Shown here in pieces: positions 26,735 to 36,378 of a stretch of DNA of 40,143 nucleotides. The notes below the pieces were generated by a model. That model was not told the DNA's origin. It made no database searches and saw nothing but the letters and a program-made list of their open reading frames with translations. Location: assembly GCA_016869195.1 (NCBI GenBank), contig VGET01000005.1:1-40143 (forward strand), in the 5' to 3' direction. The first letter of the stretch is position 1. Every line of letters starts with the position of its first letter. The position numbers and the translations under genes are program-made. Origin of the DNA: Alphaproteobacteria bacterium. Lineage in GTDB: Bacteria > Pseudomonadota > Alphaproteobacteria > UBA828.

Positions 26735-28137
26735 GGTGCAGCTCTCCGCGAGAGATCGGGTCGTGTGTCTGACGACGGCCCGCGATGCGACGCAAACTCC
26801 TGAACCAGGCGCCGAAACGCCTCGCCGCGCGCCTCGAAATTGGCGAACTGGTCGTAGGAGGCGCAGGCCGGCGAGAGCAGCACGACCGGGCTCGGGCGTT
26901 TCTCGGCGCGCGCGTCCTCTCGCGCGGCGGAGAGCGCGGCAGCGAGCGTGCCGCAACGGCGATAAGGCACGGCGCCGTCCAGCGTTGCCGCGAACTCCGC
27001 CTCGGCCTCGCCGATCAGGTAGGCCTTCGCGATACGCTTGAAGTAGGGCCGCAGCGAGTTGATGCCGCCCGCTTTGGGTCGTCCCCCGGCGATCCAGTAG
27101 ATCGCATCAAAGCAGTCGAGCGCGCGTGCGGCGGCGTCGGCATTGGTCGCCTTGCTGTCATTGATGTAGCGCACGCCGTCGATCACCGAGATCGTCTCGA
27201 TGCGGTGCGCAAGGCCCGGGAAGCTCTGAATGCCGGGCCCGATCGCATTCGGATCGAGGCCGAGGGCGCGCGCCGCGGCGAATGCCGCGCCGGCGTTCTG
27301 CCAGTTGTGGCGACCCGGCAGCGCGCGCGCCGCGCGCAGATCGAGCACGGGACGCCGATCCTCGTGGATCACGGCATCGATAATGCCGACGCCGCGCGCC
27401 GGCGCGCGGTCGATCGACACCGGAACAACCTCTAGCACCGCGTCTCGCGAAAGTTCCGCCGCAATCTCGCGACTCGGCTCATCGTCCACGCCGACAATGG
27501 CGGTTCTGAGTCGTCCGGCTCGGAAGATCTTCTTCTTGGCGGCGAGGTAGCCGGCCATGCCGCCATGGCGATCCAGGTGGTCCGGCGTGATATTGAGCAG
27601 CACCGCGACGTCGAGCGACATTCGAAGCGTGAGGTCGAGCTGAAAAGAGGAGAGCTCGAGCACGTAGTGGCCCTTTCGGCCAAGCGGTGCCAAGGCGAGC
27701 GCCGGCGTGCCAAGATTGCCGCCGACCTCCACCTCGAGCCCTGCGCGCTTCAAGACATGCGCGATCAGCGCGGTCGTGGTCGATTTGCCGTTGGTGCCGG
27801 TGATGCCGACATAGCCAGCCTCCGGCTGAACACGCCAGAGCAGTTCGACATCGCCGACGACCTCGACCCGCTCAGCCGCAGCGCGCGCGAATAGTGGATG
27901 GCTGGCAGGAATGCCTGGGCTTGGCACCAACGCCGCGAGCGTTGGCCATGGCCAGGTCTCGGGCGGCGCGATGTTCCCGCCTTCCGACTGGGTTGCGACG
28001 CGCGCAGCCTCGCCGTCATCCCAGCCGAGGCCGCGTGCGCCGCCGGCCTTGAGCGCGGCCATGGTCGCGCGGCCTGACTTCGCCAGGCCAAGCACGCCGA
28101 CGGGGCGGTCGCGGAATTGGCTGAGCGCGATCGTCAT
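26731..28137 (-). CDS. murD: UDP-N-acetylmuramoyl-L-alanine--D-glutamate ligase
   Basis: MurD adds D-glutamate to UDP-MurNAc-L-Ala. The 468-residue product has the N-terminal domain [21 protein letters not shown] and PSPGIP. The ATP loop is [18 protein letters not shown] (near 111-118). The central domain has [18 protein letters not shown], and the C-terminal domain has [16 protein letters not shown] and [22 protein letters not shown]. It overlaps mraY by 4 bp and ftsW by 4 bp. Confidence 0.98.
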   Translation of the reverse strand: MTIALSQFRDRPVGVLGLAKSGRATMAALKAGGARGLGWDDGEAARVATQSEGGNIAPPETWPWPTLAALVPSPGIPASHPLFARAAAERVEVVGDVELLWRVQPEAGYVGITGTNGKSTTTALIAHVLKRAGLEVEVGGNLGTPALALAPLGRKGHYVLELSSFQLDLTLRMSLDVAVLLNITPDHLDRHGGMAGYLAAKKKIFRAGRLRTAIVGVDDEPSREIAAELSRDAVLEVVPVSIDRAPARGVGIIDAVIHEDRRPVLDLRAARALPGRHNWQNAGAAFAAARALGLDPNAIGPGIQSFPGLAHRIETISVIDGVRYINDSKATNADAAARALDCFDAIYWIAGGRPKAGGINSLRPYFKRIAKAYLIGEAEAEFAATLDGAVPYRRCGTLAAALSAAREDARAEKRPSPVVLLSPACASYDQFANFEARGEAFRRLVQEFASHRGPSSDTRPDLSRRAAP

Positions 28138-29222
28138 CTGAGCTTCAGCGAGGAAAGGCCGATCAGGCCGAGAATGACCGCCACGATCCAGAAGCGGATT
28201 ACGATGGTCGGTTCGGCCAGGCCCTTCTTTTCATAGTGATGGTGAAGCGGCGCCATGCGGAAGACGCGCTTTCCAGTAAGCCGGAAGGAGGCAACCTGCA
28301 CGATCACCGAGATGGTTTCGAGCACGAACAGCCCGCCAATCACGACGAGGATCAGCTCATGCTTGGTGATGACCGCAATGGTGCCGAGCGCGGCGCCGCC
28401 GGAGAGCGATCCGGTATCGCCCATGAAGACCATCGCGGGTGGCGCATTGAACCAGAGGAAGCCGAGGCATGCGCCGACCAGTGCACCGCAGAAGACCGAG
28501 AGCTCGCCGGACCCCGGCACGTGATGGATTTGCAGATAGTCGGCAAACACCGCATTGCCGACGAGATAGGCGATGATGGCGTAGCAGGCCGCGGCGATCA
28601 TGATCGGAAAGATCGCGAGACCATCGAGCCCGTCGGTCAGATTGACGGCGTTCGAGGCGCCCACCATGACGAACGCCGCGAAGGGGATGAAGAACCAGCC
28701 GAGATTGATCACCACGTCCTTGACGAACGGCAGCGCCAGGCCGCGGGCCAGCGGCGTATCCGTGATCGAGACGACCCAGAACGCGGCACCGACGGCGAGA
28801 GCGATTTCGATCAGGAGCTTCAGCCGGCCGGGCATTCCGCCGTGATGGCGGCGCATCACCTTGAGCAGGTCGTCGAGGAAGCCGACCAGGCCGAAACCAA
28901 CTGTGACCAGCAGGATGATCCAGACATATTGGTTGGTCAGGTCGGCCCAGAACAACGTGCCGATGGTGACGGCGAGCAGGATGAGGAAGCCGCCCATGGT
29001 CGGCGTGCCCTGCTTGGTGAGCAGGTGGCGCTCGGGTCCATCGGTGCGAATCGGCTGACCCTTGCCCTGGCGTCGCCGCAGCATCCGAATGACGCTCGGC
29101 CCGGCAAGGAAGCTCACGATGAGCGCGAACAGCATCGCGCCGCCGGTGCGGAAGGTGATGTACTGGAAGATGTTGAGCGCGCTGATGTGCTCGGCGAGCG
29201 GGTAGAGGATGTTATAGAGCAC
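28134..29222 (-). CDS. mraY: Phospho-N-acetylmuramoyl-pentapeptide transferase
   Basis: MraY moves phospho-MurNAc-pentapeptide to undecaprenyl phosphate, making lipid I in the inner membrane. The 362-residue product has about ten membrane segments. Conserved catalytic motifs are [43 protein letters not shown] and [11 protein letters not shown]. It begins with GTG at 29222, with GGGAGGG about 8 nt upstream, and overlaps the end of murF by 11 bp. Confidence 0.98.
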   Translation of the reverse strand: MLYNILYPLAEHISALNIFQYITFRTGGAMLFALIVSFLAGPSVIRMLRRRQGKGQPIRTDGPERHLLTKQGTPTMGGFLILLAVTIGTLFWADLTNQYVWIILLVTVGFGLVGFLDDLLKVMRRHHGGMPGRLKLLIEIALAVGAAFWVVSITDTPLARGLALPFVKDVVINLGWFFIPFAAFVMVGASNAVNLTDGLDGLAIFPIMIAAACYAIIAYLVGNAVFADYLQIHHVPGSGELSVFCGALVGACLGFLWFNAPPAMVFMGDTGSLSGGAALGTIAVITKHELILVVIGGLFVLETISVIVQVASFRLTGKRVFRMAPLHHHYEKKGLAEPTIVIRFWIVAVILGLIGLSSLKLR

Positions 29223-30654
29223 GACCCGCCCTCCCGCCGCCTGCGTCTTCTCCGATCAGGCTGTCGACGATCACGCCCATGCGGCTGCCGAGCGAGCCTT
29301 TGACCAACACGACATCGCCGGCCTGAACCGCCTGACACACGAGCGGTGCGAGTCCGGCTGAGTCCGGCGCATAGCCACCGCGCTGACCTTTAGGCAGCGA
29401 GTCATAGAGCTCGGCCATTTGCGGCCCGGCGAGAAAAACCAGATCGATCCCTGCCTGCAGAATCGGCTGCCCCAGCTCGACATGCAGGCGCGGGCCATCG
29501 GGCCCAAGCTCGAGCATGTCGCCAAGTACCGCAATGTGGCGGCCATTCTTGTCCGCCTTGCGCAGGCCAAGGGTCTCGAGGGCGGCGCGCATGGCCGCGG
29601 GGCTCGCGTTGTAGCTTTCGTCGATCAGCTCGTAGTCGCCACCTGCGATCGGCAGGCGGTGGCGCGCCCCACGCCCTTTCATCGGGGCGAAACCGGCTAG
29701 CGCGGAAAGTCCGAGTTCCGGGTCCGCGCCCAGCGCACCGATTGAAGCCAAGGCGGCCACGCTGTTGATCGCCCAGTGACGCCCGGCGAGCTTCAGCTCA
29801 TAGCGCAGGGTTTTGCCGGCGATCTCGGCCATGATCGCGCTGCCCTCGTCCTTGGGTTGCCACGAGACGAGGCGCGCTTCGGCCTTCGGCGATGCTCCAA
29901 AACTGACGATGCGGCTGACGCCGGCACGGGTGGCGGCCTCACTAAGACGTGCGTGGGTGCCGTCCTCCGCGTTGATGAGTGCCACGCCGCCCGGCTCGAC
30001 CCCGAGGAAGATCTCGGCCTTGGCGTCTGCGATGCCTTCGATGCTGCCGAAGAACTCGAGATGGACCGCCTGAACGGTGGTGATGAGCGCAACCATGGGG
30101 CGGACAAGGCGCGTCAGCGGCTCGATCTCGCCGGCATGGTTCATGCCGAGCTCGAACACCGCATAGGCGGTGTTGGCGGGCATGCGGGCGAGCGAGAGCG
30201 GCGCGCCGAGGTGATTGTTGAGGTTGCCGGCCGAGGCCGCGGTCGGCCCCTGTACCTCCAACATGCGCGCGATCATCTCCTTGGTGCCGGTCTTGCCGAC
30301 GCTGCCGGTCACCGCGACGATGCGCGCCGTCGCGCGTTCGCGTGATGCCCGCGCAAGCGAGAGGAGGCCACCATAGGTATCGGCGACCTCAATGACAGAC
30401 TGGTCGGGCGCGATACCCTTGGGTTTGTCGCTGACCATCGCGGCGGCTGCGCCAGCTTCAAATGCGTCCGACACAAAGCGATGGCCGTCATGGGTATCGC
30501 CGCGCAGCGCGACGAAGAGATCGCCCGCCGCGATGGTGCGGCTATCGATCGAAACGCCGCCGGCCCGCCATGGCGCGCTCGACCGGCCGCCGGTTGCGGC
30601 ATCGGCTTCGCGCGAAGTCCAAAGCGGCACGCGAGGGCGGGTCGCGGACGTCAT
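29212..30654 (-). CDS. murF: UDP-N-acetylmuramoyl-tripeptide--D-alanyl-D-alanine ligase
   Basis: MurF adds the Ddl product D-Ala-D-Ala to the tripeptide precursor. The 480-residue product has [19 protein letters not shown] in the N-terminal domain. The ATP loop is [13 protein letters not shown], and [13 protein letters not shown] and [11 protein letters not shown] follow. The C-terminal domain has [18 protein letters not shown] and [10 protein letters not shown]. The start overlaps murE by 4 bp (ATGA), and the stop overlaps the mraY start by 11 bp. Confidence 0.98.
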   Translation of the reverse strand: MTSATRPRVPLWTSREADAATGGRSSAPWRAGGVSIDSRTIAAGDLFVALRGDTHDGHRFVSDAFEAGAAAAMVSDKPKGIAPDQSVIEVADTYGGLLSLARASRERATARIVAVTGSVGKTGTKEMIARMLEVQGPTAASAGNLNNHLGAPLSLARMPANTAYAVFELGMNHAGEIEPLTRLVRPMVALITTVQAVHLEFFGSIEGIADAKAEIFLGVEPGGVALINAEDGTHARLSEAATRAGVSRIVSFGASPKAEARLVSWQPKDEGSAIMAEIAGKTLRYELKLAGRHWAINSVAALASIGALGADPELGLSALAGFAPMKGRGARHRLPIAGGDYELIDESYNASPAAMRAALETLGLRKADKNGRHIAVLGDMLELGPDGPRLHVELGQPILQAGIDLVFLAGPQMAELYDSLPKGQRGGYAPDSAGLAPLVCQAVQAGDVVLVKGSLGSRMGVIVDSLIGEDAGGGRAGRAL

Positions 30655-32126
30655 GTCACGACCTCGCCGCCAAGCGCGCGCAGGGCCTCGCGCGCGACGC
30701 TCGCGTCATCGAAGGGCACGACCGTCTTGCCAATGATCTGGCCTTCTTCGTGACCCTTGCCGGCGATGACCAGCAAATCGCCCGGACCGAGCGAGGCGAT
30801 CGCGACCTCGATGGCGCGTCGACGGTCGCCAATCTCGGTTGCGCTCGGGCAGGCCTCGAGGATGGCGCGCCTGATGACCGCGGGGTCCTCGCTCCGCGGG
30901 TTGTCGTCGGTCACGACGATCAAGTCCGCAAGCTCGCAGGCGAGCGCACCCATCTGCGGCCGCTTGCCGCGATCACGATCGCCGCCGCAGCCGAAGACGA
31001 CGGCGAGGCGGCGCTTGGCATAGGGCCTGAGCGCGCGCAAGACGGTTGCAAGGCCGTCTGGCGAGTGTGCGTAGTCGACATAAACGGGCGCGCCGGCCGA
31101 ATGATGCCCGACCAGCTCAAGACGGCCGCGCACGCTGCGCAACTGGGTGAGGGCGGAGAGCGACGCATCCTCTGCCTCGCCGCCGCCGATCGCGAGGCCG
31201 AGTGCCACCAGCGCATTGCTGGCCTGGAAGGCGCCAGGCAGCGGGAACATCAGCTCGTGGCGCCGGCCAAAAAGGTCGAGCACCAGGACCTGGCCGCTGC
31301 CTTCCTCACGCCGCTCGATCAGTACGATTTCCTGGCCTCGGGTGCCAACCCTGATCAGCCGGTGCCTGCGCGCGGTGCACGCCTCGACGAGCCGATCGGC
31401 TTCAGGAGCGTCGGCGTTGATCACCGCTGCGCCGCCCGAAGGCAGCAGGGTGTCGAACAGCCTCGCCTTGGCGCGATAATAGTCCTCGAAGGTCTGGTGA
31501 TAGTCGAAATGATCTCGCGTGAGATTGGTGAAGGCCGCGGCAACAAGCGAGACACCGTCGAGCCGACACTGGTCGAGCCCGTGGCTCGAGGCTTCCATCG
31601 CGAGATGGGTGACACCGGCATCCGAGAGAGCGGCGAGCGCCGCATGGAGCGAGACCGGGTCAGGCGTCGTGTGGTGTAGATCGGCTGCAACACCTTCTGC
31701 GACCACGCCGAGCGTGCCCACGCTCGCCGATCGCCGGCCGAGCGTGAGCCAAATCTGGCGCAGGAACGAGGCGACCGAGGTCTTGCCATTGGTACCGGTG
31801 ACCGCGGCAATGGTCTTGGGCTGGCGACCAAAGAACTGTGCCGCGATCAGGGCCAAACGCCGCCTCGGGTTCGGATCAACGATCAGGGGAACCGCTGCGT
31901 CGACGGCTAGAGGCGCGGCGTCCGGCTCAGCAAGGACCGCGACCGCGCCATGCTTCAGCGCATCCGGAATGAAATCGCGGCCGCGATGGCGTGTGCCGGT
32001 CAAGGCGGCAAACAGGAAGCCCGGCCGCACGTCGCGCGAATCCGCCGCGAGCCCGAGGATCTCGGGATCACGCGACGAGGCGAGGCCGGGGCGAGCGGCC
32101 TCGGGGATGAGCTCAGAAAGACGCAA
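30651..32126 (-). CDS. murE: UDP-N-acetylmuramoyl-tripeptide synthetase, meso-DAP type
   Basis: MurE adds the third residue of the stem peptide. The 491-residue product carries GTNGKT (111-116) in its ATP loop. DNPR (408-411) is the motif associated with meso-diaminopimelate rather than lysine. Other family segments are LAADSRDVRPGFLFAALTG and FTNLTRDHFDYH. I chose the TTG at 32126. It starts where family homology begins (RLSELIPEA), has AGGGGG about 6 nt upstream, and overlaps ftsI by 14 bp. No ATG lies near it; the nearest upstream ATG, at 32189, would add about 21 unrelated residues. Confidence 0.96.
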   Translation of the reverse strand: MRLSELIPEAARPGLASSRDPEILGLAADSRDVRPGFLFAALTGTRHRGRDFIPDALKHGAVAVLAEPDAAPLAVDAAVPLIVDPNPRRRLALIAAQFFGRQPKTIAAVTGTNGKTSVASFLRQIWLTLGRRSASVGTLGVVAEGVAADLHHTTPDPVSLHAALAALSDAGVTHLAMEASSHGLDQCRLDGVSLVAAAFTNLTRDHFDYHQTFEDYYRAKARLFDTLLPSGGAAVINADAPEADRLVEACTARRHRLIRVGTRGQEIVLIERREEGSGQVLVLDLFGRRHELMFPLPGAFQASNALVALGLAIGGGEAEDASLSALTQLRSVRGRLELVGHHSAGAPVYVDYAHSPDGLATVLRALRPYAKRRLAVVFGCGGDRDRGKRPQMGALACELADLIVVTDDNPRSEDPAVIRRAILEACPSATEIGDRRRAIEVAIASLGPGDLLVIAGKGHEEGQIIGKTVVPFDDASVAREALRALGGEVVT

Positions 32127-33876
32127 GCCTTGCCCCCTGCGACACCTCTTTAACGTCGAGTTCCCGGTGAATGGGGTCGGCGTCCTCATCGACCGGCTCG
32201 ATGCCAAGCAGCGGTGCAATGCGCGAGATGACGCGGCCGACGACCGGCGCCGCGGTCCAGCCTGCGGTCGCGAAGCCGAAGCTCGATCGGTTTCCCTTGG
32301 GCTCGTCGATCATGGCGAGCACGACGTAGCGCGGGTTCTGCATCGGGAACGCGCCGACGAACGTCGAGATCAGCGATTTCCTCTGATAGCCGCCGACCGC
32401 CGCCTTCTCGGCGGTGCCGGTTTTGCCGCCTACCAGATAGCCCGGTGCCGCCGCCTTCTGTCCGGTGCCTTCGGTGACGACGAGGCGCAAGAGCCGCCGC
32501 ATTTTCTCCGAGGTCGCAGGGCTGATTACCTGATCGCCCGAGATTGTCGCGCCTTCGGGCTGTTTGACGAAGGTCGGCCGACGCAGCACCCCGCCGTTCA
32601 CCAGTGTCGCGATGCCATTGGCGAGGTGCAGCGGCGTAATCGAAAGGCCATGGCCGAACGCGATTGTCATGGTGTTGATCTCGCGCCAGGGCTTCGGCAC
32701 CGCCGGCGCGCCGACCTCCGGAAGCTCGAGCTGATAGGCGTTCAAAAGCCCGAGGCGCTCGAGAAATTCGCGCTGACGCTCGCCACCGACATCGAGCGCC
32801 ATTTTTGCCGCGCCGATGTTTGATGAGTGCATGAAAATCTCAGGCACGTTGAGCCAGCGGTTTTGCGGGTGATCGTCCCGGATGGTGTAGCGCGCGATCT
32901 TGATCGGATGACTCGCGTCGTATCCGTCGTTCATGTCGACGACGCCATAGTCGAGCGCCATCGCCACCGTGAAGGCCTTGAAGGTCGACCCGAGCTCATA
33001 GATGCCCTTGGTGACGCGGTTGAACTCCACGTCGTCGTCGGACTTGCGCCGCCCATTGGGATCGAAGCTCGGCAGGCTGACGAGCGCGAGCACCTCGCCG
33101 GTATTGGCGTCGATGACAACGCCAGCGCCACCAATCGCGCTGAACTCCTCGATCGAGTGGTTCAGCTCCTCGGTCAGCGCATGTTGAACGCGCATGTCGA
33201 GCGAGACCGTGAATGGGCGGCCACTTTCAGGCTCGGTCGTGCGTAGTGTTGCGTCGAGGCCGGCTTCGATGCCGGAAAGGCCATGATTGTCGACGTCGGT
33301 GTAGCCGAGCACATGAGAGAAAAGCGGCCCCTGCAGATAGACCCGGCGCTCGGTGCGCTCGAACGAGAAGCCCGGTAGGCCGAGTTGGTTGATCTGGAAC
33401 GCCTGATCGGGTGTCAGGTTGCGCTCGATCAATGCGTGCCGAGCCTTGCCGGTAATCCGTTCGACCAGATCTTCGCGCGAATATCTCGGCAGTACGGTGA
33501 GAAGGCGATCGGCTGCGCCTTCAGCGCTCAGCACCGTCTCCTGGTCGGCATAGAGTGAGACCGTGGGCAGGTTGGTCGCAAGCAGCACGCCATTGCGGTC
33601 GACGATATCGACGCGTCCCGGTGCAGCATCTGACGTCAGGCGCGCGCCGCCGTCGGAGCGCGCGTTCCCTTCCTTGAGAATGCCGATCTCCAAGAGGCGC
33701 CCCGCCAACACGACAAAACAGAGCGCGAAGACCGCGCCGGCGATCAGAAGCCGCGTGCGCGCCATCTCGATCGGGCGTCGAGCACGGGCTTCGCTCAGCC
33801 GCTGCTCGGGATCGACGGAAAGCGGCGGCGGCTCATGAAGCAGGCGCTTCCACGTGCGCGTGGCGAGATCGGTCAT
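32113..33876 (-). CDS. ftsI: Septal peptidoglycan transpeptidase FtsI (PBP3)
   Basis: FtsI cross-links septal peptidoglycan in partnership with FtsW. The 587-residue product has a cytoplasmic tail and one membrane segment (about 42-60, RLLIAGAVFALCFVVLAG). The pedestal domain (about 75-225) contains RVDIVDRNGVLLATNLPT. The transpeptidase domain carries the three active-site motifs: STFK (Ser297-Lys300), SSN (351-353) and KTGT (485-488). All catalytic residues are intact. It overlaps ftsL by 4 bp and murE by 14 bp. Confidence 0.98.
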   Translation of the reverse strand: MTDLATRTWKRLLHEPPPLSVDPEQRLSEARARRPIEMARTRLLIAGAVFALCFVVLAGRLLEIGILKEGNARSDGGARLTSDAAPGRVDIVDRNGVLLATNLPTVSLYADQETVLSAEGAADRLLTVLPRYSREDLVERITGKARHALIERNLTPDQAFQINQLGLPGFSFERTERRVYLQGPLFSHVLGYTDVDNHGLSGIEAGLDATLRTTEPESGRPFTVSLDMRVQHALTEELNHSIEEFSAIGGAGVVIDANTGEVLALVSLPSFDPNGRRKSDDDVEFNRVTKGIYELGSTFKAFTVAMALDYGVVDMNDGYDASHPIKIARYTIRDDHPQNRWLNVPEIFMHSSNIGAAKMALDVGGERQREFLERLGLLNAYQLELPEVGAPAVPKPWREINTMTIAFGHGLSITPLHLANGIATLVNGGVLRRPTFVKQPEGATISGDQVISPATSEKMRRLLRLVVTEGTGQKAAAPGYLVGGKTGTAEKAAVGGYQRKSLISTFVGAFPMQNPRYVVLAMIDEPKGNRSSFGFATAGWTAAPVVGRVISRIAPLLGIEPVDEDADPIHRELDVKEVSQGARLASF

Positions 33877-34226
33877 CGCTCGCCTCCGTCCGTGATGCGC
33901 TGGAGCATGCCCTGCAGCCGCTCGCCAGATGAGACGGGCACGGTCGGCGTGCTCGGCTGGTCAAGTGACTGGCCGGCGGTCAACTGCGCCGCTGCCACGG
34001 GCTGCAAACCGAGGTGGCGGCTGGCGAGCTCGGCCAACCGATCAGGGCGGTTGAGGAAGCTCCACTCCGCCTTCAGAACATGAATTGCCTCCTCGTGAGC
34101 TGCAGCCTCCTGGTTGAGCAATGTGAGCTCTTTCTCCAGGCCCTTCACGCGATAGACGATGAGGAAGAGCGCAATCGCGACAATCACGCTGGCTCCGATC
34201 CACAACAAGGCGCCCGGCCGAATCAT
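33873..34226 (-). CDS. ftsL: Cell division protein FtsL
   Basis: FtsL is a small bitopic coiled-coil protein that works with FtsQ and FtsB to activate FtsW-FtsI. From ATG 34226 the product is 117 residues. It has one membrane segment (about 5-24, [20 protein letters not shown]). A coiled coil follows (about 25-62) with [22 protein letters not shown], then [18 protein letters not shown], typical of alphaproteobacterial FtsL. The frame continues upstream within rsmH, but the ATG at 34226 forms the ATGA overlap with the rsmH stop. Identification rests on position, topology and the PDRLAELA signature. Confidence 0.9.
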   Translation of the reverse strand: MIRPGALLWIGASVIVAIALFLIVYRVKGLEKELTLLNQEAAAHEEAIHVLKAEWSFLNRPDRLAELASRHLGLQPVAAAQLTAGQSLDQPSTPTVPVSSGERLQGMLQRITDGGER

Positions 34227-35185
34227 GCGGCTCTCCGCTCGCTCCATGCCGGCGCCCCGGTCCGCACCGCGGCGCGCAACCGCGCCGAGCGTGCACGCGG
34301 ATTGTCGCGGCACTCGCTGGCACTCGGCCGAATGGCATGAGCGTGGAGCAGTCTGAAGGATGGTTGCGGCGCTTCCGTGGCAAGCGGTGGCAAATGACGT
34401 GAGGGTGCCGGCGCGGGCTTTGCGCGCGCCCTCAGGAATTGCTTCACGCAGCGATCCTCGAGCGAATGAAAGGCGACGACGACGAGGCGGCCCTCCGGCC
34501 GAAGCAGTCGTTCGGCGGCTTCGAGTCCCTGCTCAAGCTCGCCCAACTCGTCATTCACCGCCATGCGGAGCGCCTGGAACACACGGGTCGCCGGGTCGAT
34601 ACCTGAGGCGTCCGGGCGGACAACGGTGCGAATGATCCCGGCGAGCTCAATGGTGCGTGAGATCGGCTGGGTGGCGCGACGCGCGACGATGGCGCGCGCG
34701 ACCGCATGTGCGCGCCGTTCCTCACCGAGATCGCGGAAGATCCGCGCGAGCTCGGCCTCGCTCGCCTGATTGACCAGGTCAGCCGCGCTCCGGCCGCTCC
34801 GGCCCATGCGCATGTCGAGCGGGCCGTCCTGGCGGAACGAAAAGCCGCGCTCAGGCGTGTCGATTTGTGGCGAAGAGACGCCGAGATCGAAGGCGATCCC
34901 GTCGACCGCGTCGACGCCGCGGCCACCGAGCAGCTTTGCCATGGCGCCGAAACGCCCTTCGATCAAATCGAGGCGGCCGCTCACAGACTCAACCAACTCA
35001 CCGCCCCGGGCGATGGCCTCAGGGTCGCGATCGAGCCCGATCACGCGGCAGGGCGCGGCATCCAGAATGGCCCGGCTATAGCCGCCCGCGCCAAATGTGC
35101 CGTCGACGTAAAGACCACCGGTGCGCGGGGCGAGCGCTTCGAGTACCTCGGCCAGCATGACGGGGACGTGTTGCGCGTCGCTCAT
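34223..35185 (-). CDS. rsmH: 16S rRNA (cytosine-1402-N4)-methyltransferase
   Basis: RsmH (MraW) methylates the small-subunit rRNA at C1402 using SAM. The 320-residue product has [13 protein letters not shown] at the N terminus and the SAM-binding loop [12 protein letters not shown]. It also has [29 protein letters not shown] and [18 protein letters not shown]. All are family hallmarks. It overlaps mraZ by 4 bp and ftsL by 4 bp. Confidence 0.98.
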   Translation of the reverse strand: MSDAQHVPVMLAEVLEALAPRTGGLYVDGTFGAGGYSRAILDAAPCRVIGLDRDPEAIARGGELVESVSGRLDLIEGRFGAMAKLLGGRGVDAVDGIAFDLGVSSPQIDTPERGFSFRQDGPLDMRMGRSGRSAADLVNQASEAELARIFRDLGEERRAHAVARAIVARRATQPISRTIELAGIIRTVVRPDASGIDPATRVFQALRMAVNDELGELEQGLEAAERLLRPEGRLVVVAFHSLEDRCVKQFLRARAKPAPAPSRHLPPLATEAPQPSFRLLHAHAIRPSASECRDNPRARSARLRAAVRTGAPAWSERRAA

Positions 35186-35652
35186 GAGCGCCCCGCCTCG
35201 CGCAATAGCTCGTTGAACTTGGCAATGTTGGCGGCCGAGTTCGCGCGTGCCTCATCGGTCATCTTCTTCAGGCTCGCCGGCGTCCAAATCTGGAAGCGCT
35301 CGCCGATGCCGATGAAGGCGGCGGAATCGGTGACGCCGGTATGCTCGATGAAGCCTTGGGGCAGCAAAATGCGCCCCTCTGGGTCGAGGCTGAGCGGCTG
35401 GGCCGCGCCCAGAATCAGATAGGCGATCGCCTCGTACTCGGCCTGATAAAGCGCCTTCGAGCCAAGCAACTGGCCGACCTTGTCGAGCCAATCCGCGCCG
35501 CAGCAATCGAGCGCCGGCGTTCCCGTCGGATTGGGAAAGGCCGCAATGCTTTGCTGCCCGAGCGTGCTCAGGACCGTGCGAAAGGAGGCCGGGACCGAAA
35601 CGCGTCCCTTTCGGTCTACCTTATTGATGAAGGTACCCGAGAATGTTGCCAC
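35182..35652 (-). CDS. mraZ: Transcriptional regulator MraZ
   Basis: MraZ is a DNA-binding protein with two SpoVT/AbrB-like halves that controls the dcw cluster. The product is about 156 residues. Each half carries the expected motif: [18 protein letters not shown] near the N terminus and [15 protein letters not shown] in the middle. There are two possible GTG starts, 35661 and 35652. GGGGGAG lies only 1 nt before the first but about 10 nt before the second, so I prefer 35652. Three phased TGGG repeats upstream match the known MraZ operator layout, so it probably represses its own operon. Confidence 0.94.
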   Translation of the reverse strand: MATFSGTFINKVDRKGRVSVPASFRTVLSTLGQQSIAAFPNPTGTPALDCCGADWLDKVGQLLGSKALYQAEYEAIAYLILGAAQPLSLDPEGRILLPQGFIEHTGVTDSAAFIGIGERFQIWTPASLKKMTDEARANSAANIAKFNELLREAGRS

Positions 35653-35734
35653 GGCGGGCACTCTCCCCCTTTGGCGGCACCGTCGACCCCTCGCCCAAAG
35701 GGGACGGCCACCGGCGCCACCACACGCCAGAGTA

Positions 35735-35759
35735 TGGGTGTTTGTGGGATTACATGGGA
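35735..35759. promoter_or_regulatory. MraZ operator: three phased TGGGN repeats
   Basis: Three direct repeats on the plus strand, TGGGT (35735-35739), TGGGA (35745-35749) and TGGGA (35755-35759), are separated by exactly 5 bp. The 10-bp phasing puts them on one face of the helix. TGGGN repeats with 5-bp spacers are the described binding sites of MraZ in gammaproteobacteria. The repeats lie 83-107 bp before the mraZ start. Confidence 0.75.
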
Positions 35760-35775
35760 ATTAGGGCCACGTCAA
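35749..35775 (-). promoter_or_regulatory. Candidate mraZ (dcw) promoter
   Basis: On the minus strand TTGACG (35770-35775, 5 of 6 matches) precedes TGTAAT (35749-35754, 5 of 6). The spacer is only 15 bp, which is short. The element overlaps two of the three MraZ repeats, so MraZ binding would block it. Other pairings in this region are poorer. Confidence 0.35.
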
Positions 35776-35821
35776 CCGAGAGTTCAATCAACTCAACAGA
35801 TTGGCGGCACAACCTGTTAAG

Positions 35822-35836
35822 GAACATTTATAGAAC
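35822..35836. promoter_or_regulatory. LexA-like box (GAAC-N7-GAAC)
   Basis: GAAC (35822-35825), seven bases and GAAC (35833-35836) make a perfect match to the direct-repeat SOS box known in alphaproteobacteria (GTTC-N7-GTTC read on the other strand). It lies about 170 bp upstream of mraZ and about 105 bp past the 3' end of rnpB. Binding by LexA is untested. Confidence 0.45.
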
Positions 35837-35940
35837 ATTCTAAGTCAACACGCGATCCATGGGGGGATCTATATCCTCTTCCCACAGCCGGCGGTAGGCC
35901 CCGAGTCGGGCCGTCTTTGTTCCGAAGGAGAACGGAAAGG

Positions 35941-36344
<404 letters not shown>

Positions 36345-36349
36345 AGCTC

Positions 36350-36378
36350 TACCTAGGCTTCGCAACCCGCAAGGTCAA
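36350..36378 (-). promoter_or_regulatory. Candidate rnpB promoter overlapping the amidase stop codon
   Basis: On the minus strand TTGACC (36373-36378) is followed by a 17-bp spacer and TAGGTA (36350-36355). A start 6-7 nt further on coincides with the 5' end set by helix P1 at about 36344. The TGA within TTGACC is the stop codon of the upstream amidase. The -10 match is poor but resembles the car promoter element. Confidence 0.42.

Larger units (their letters stand above)
35653..35940 (-). other. rnpB-mraZ intergenic region
   Basis: This stretch of 288 bp has no gene. It contains the MraZ operator, the LexA-like box, the candidate promoter, a single GANTC site (GAGTC, 35903-35907) and a weak 5-bp GC hairpin after rnpB (35897-35912). 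I did not see a convincing T-run terminator for rnpB, so readthrough into the dcw operon is possible. Confidence 0.55.

Noticed and set aside
35827-35848. Promoter formed by TTGACT and TATAAA near the LexA-like box
   Set aside because: The spacer would be only 10 bp, too short for a sigma-70 promoter.
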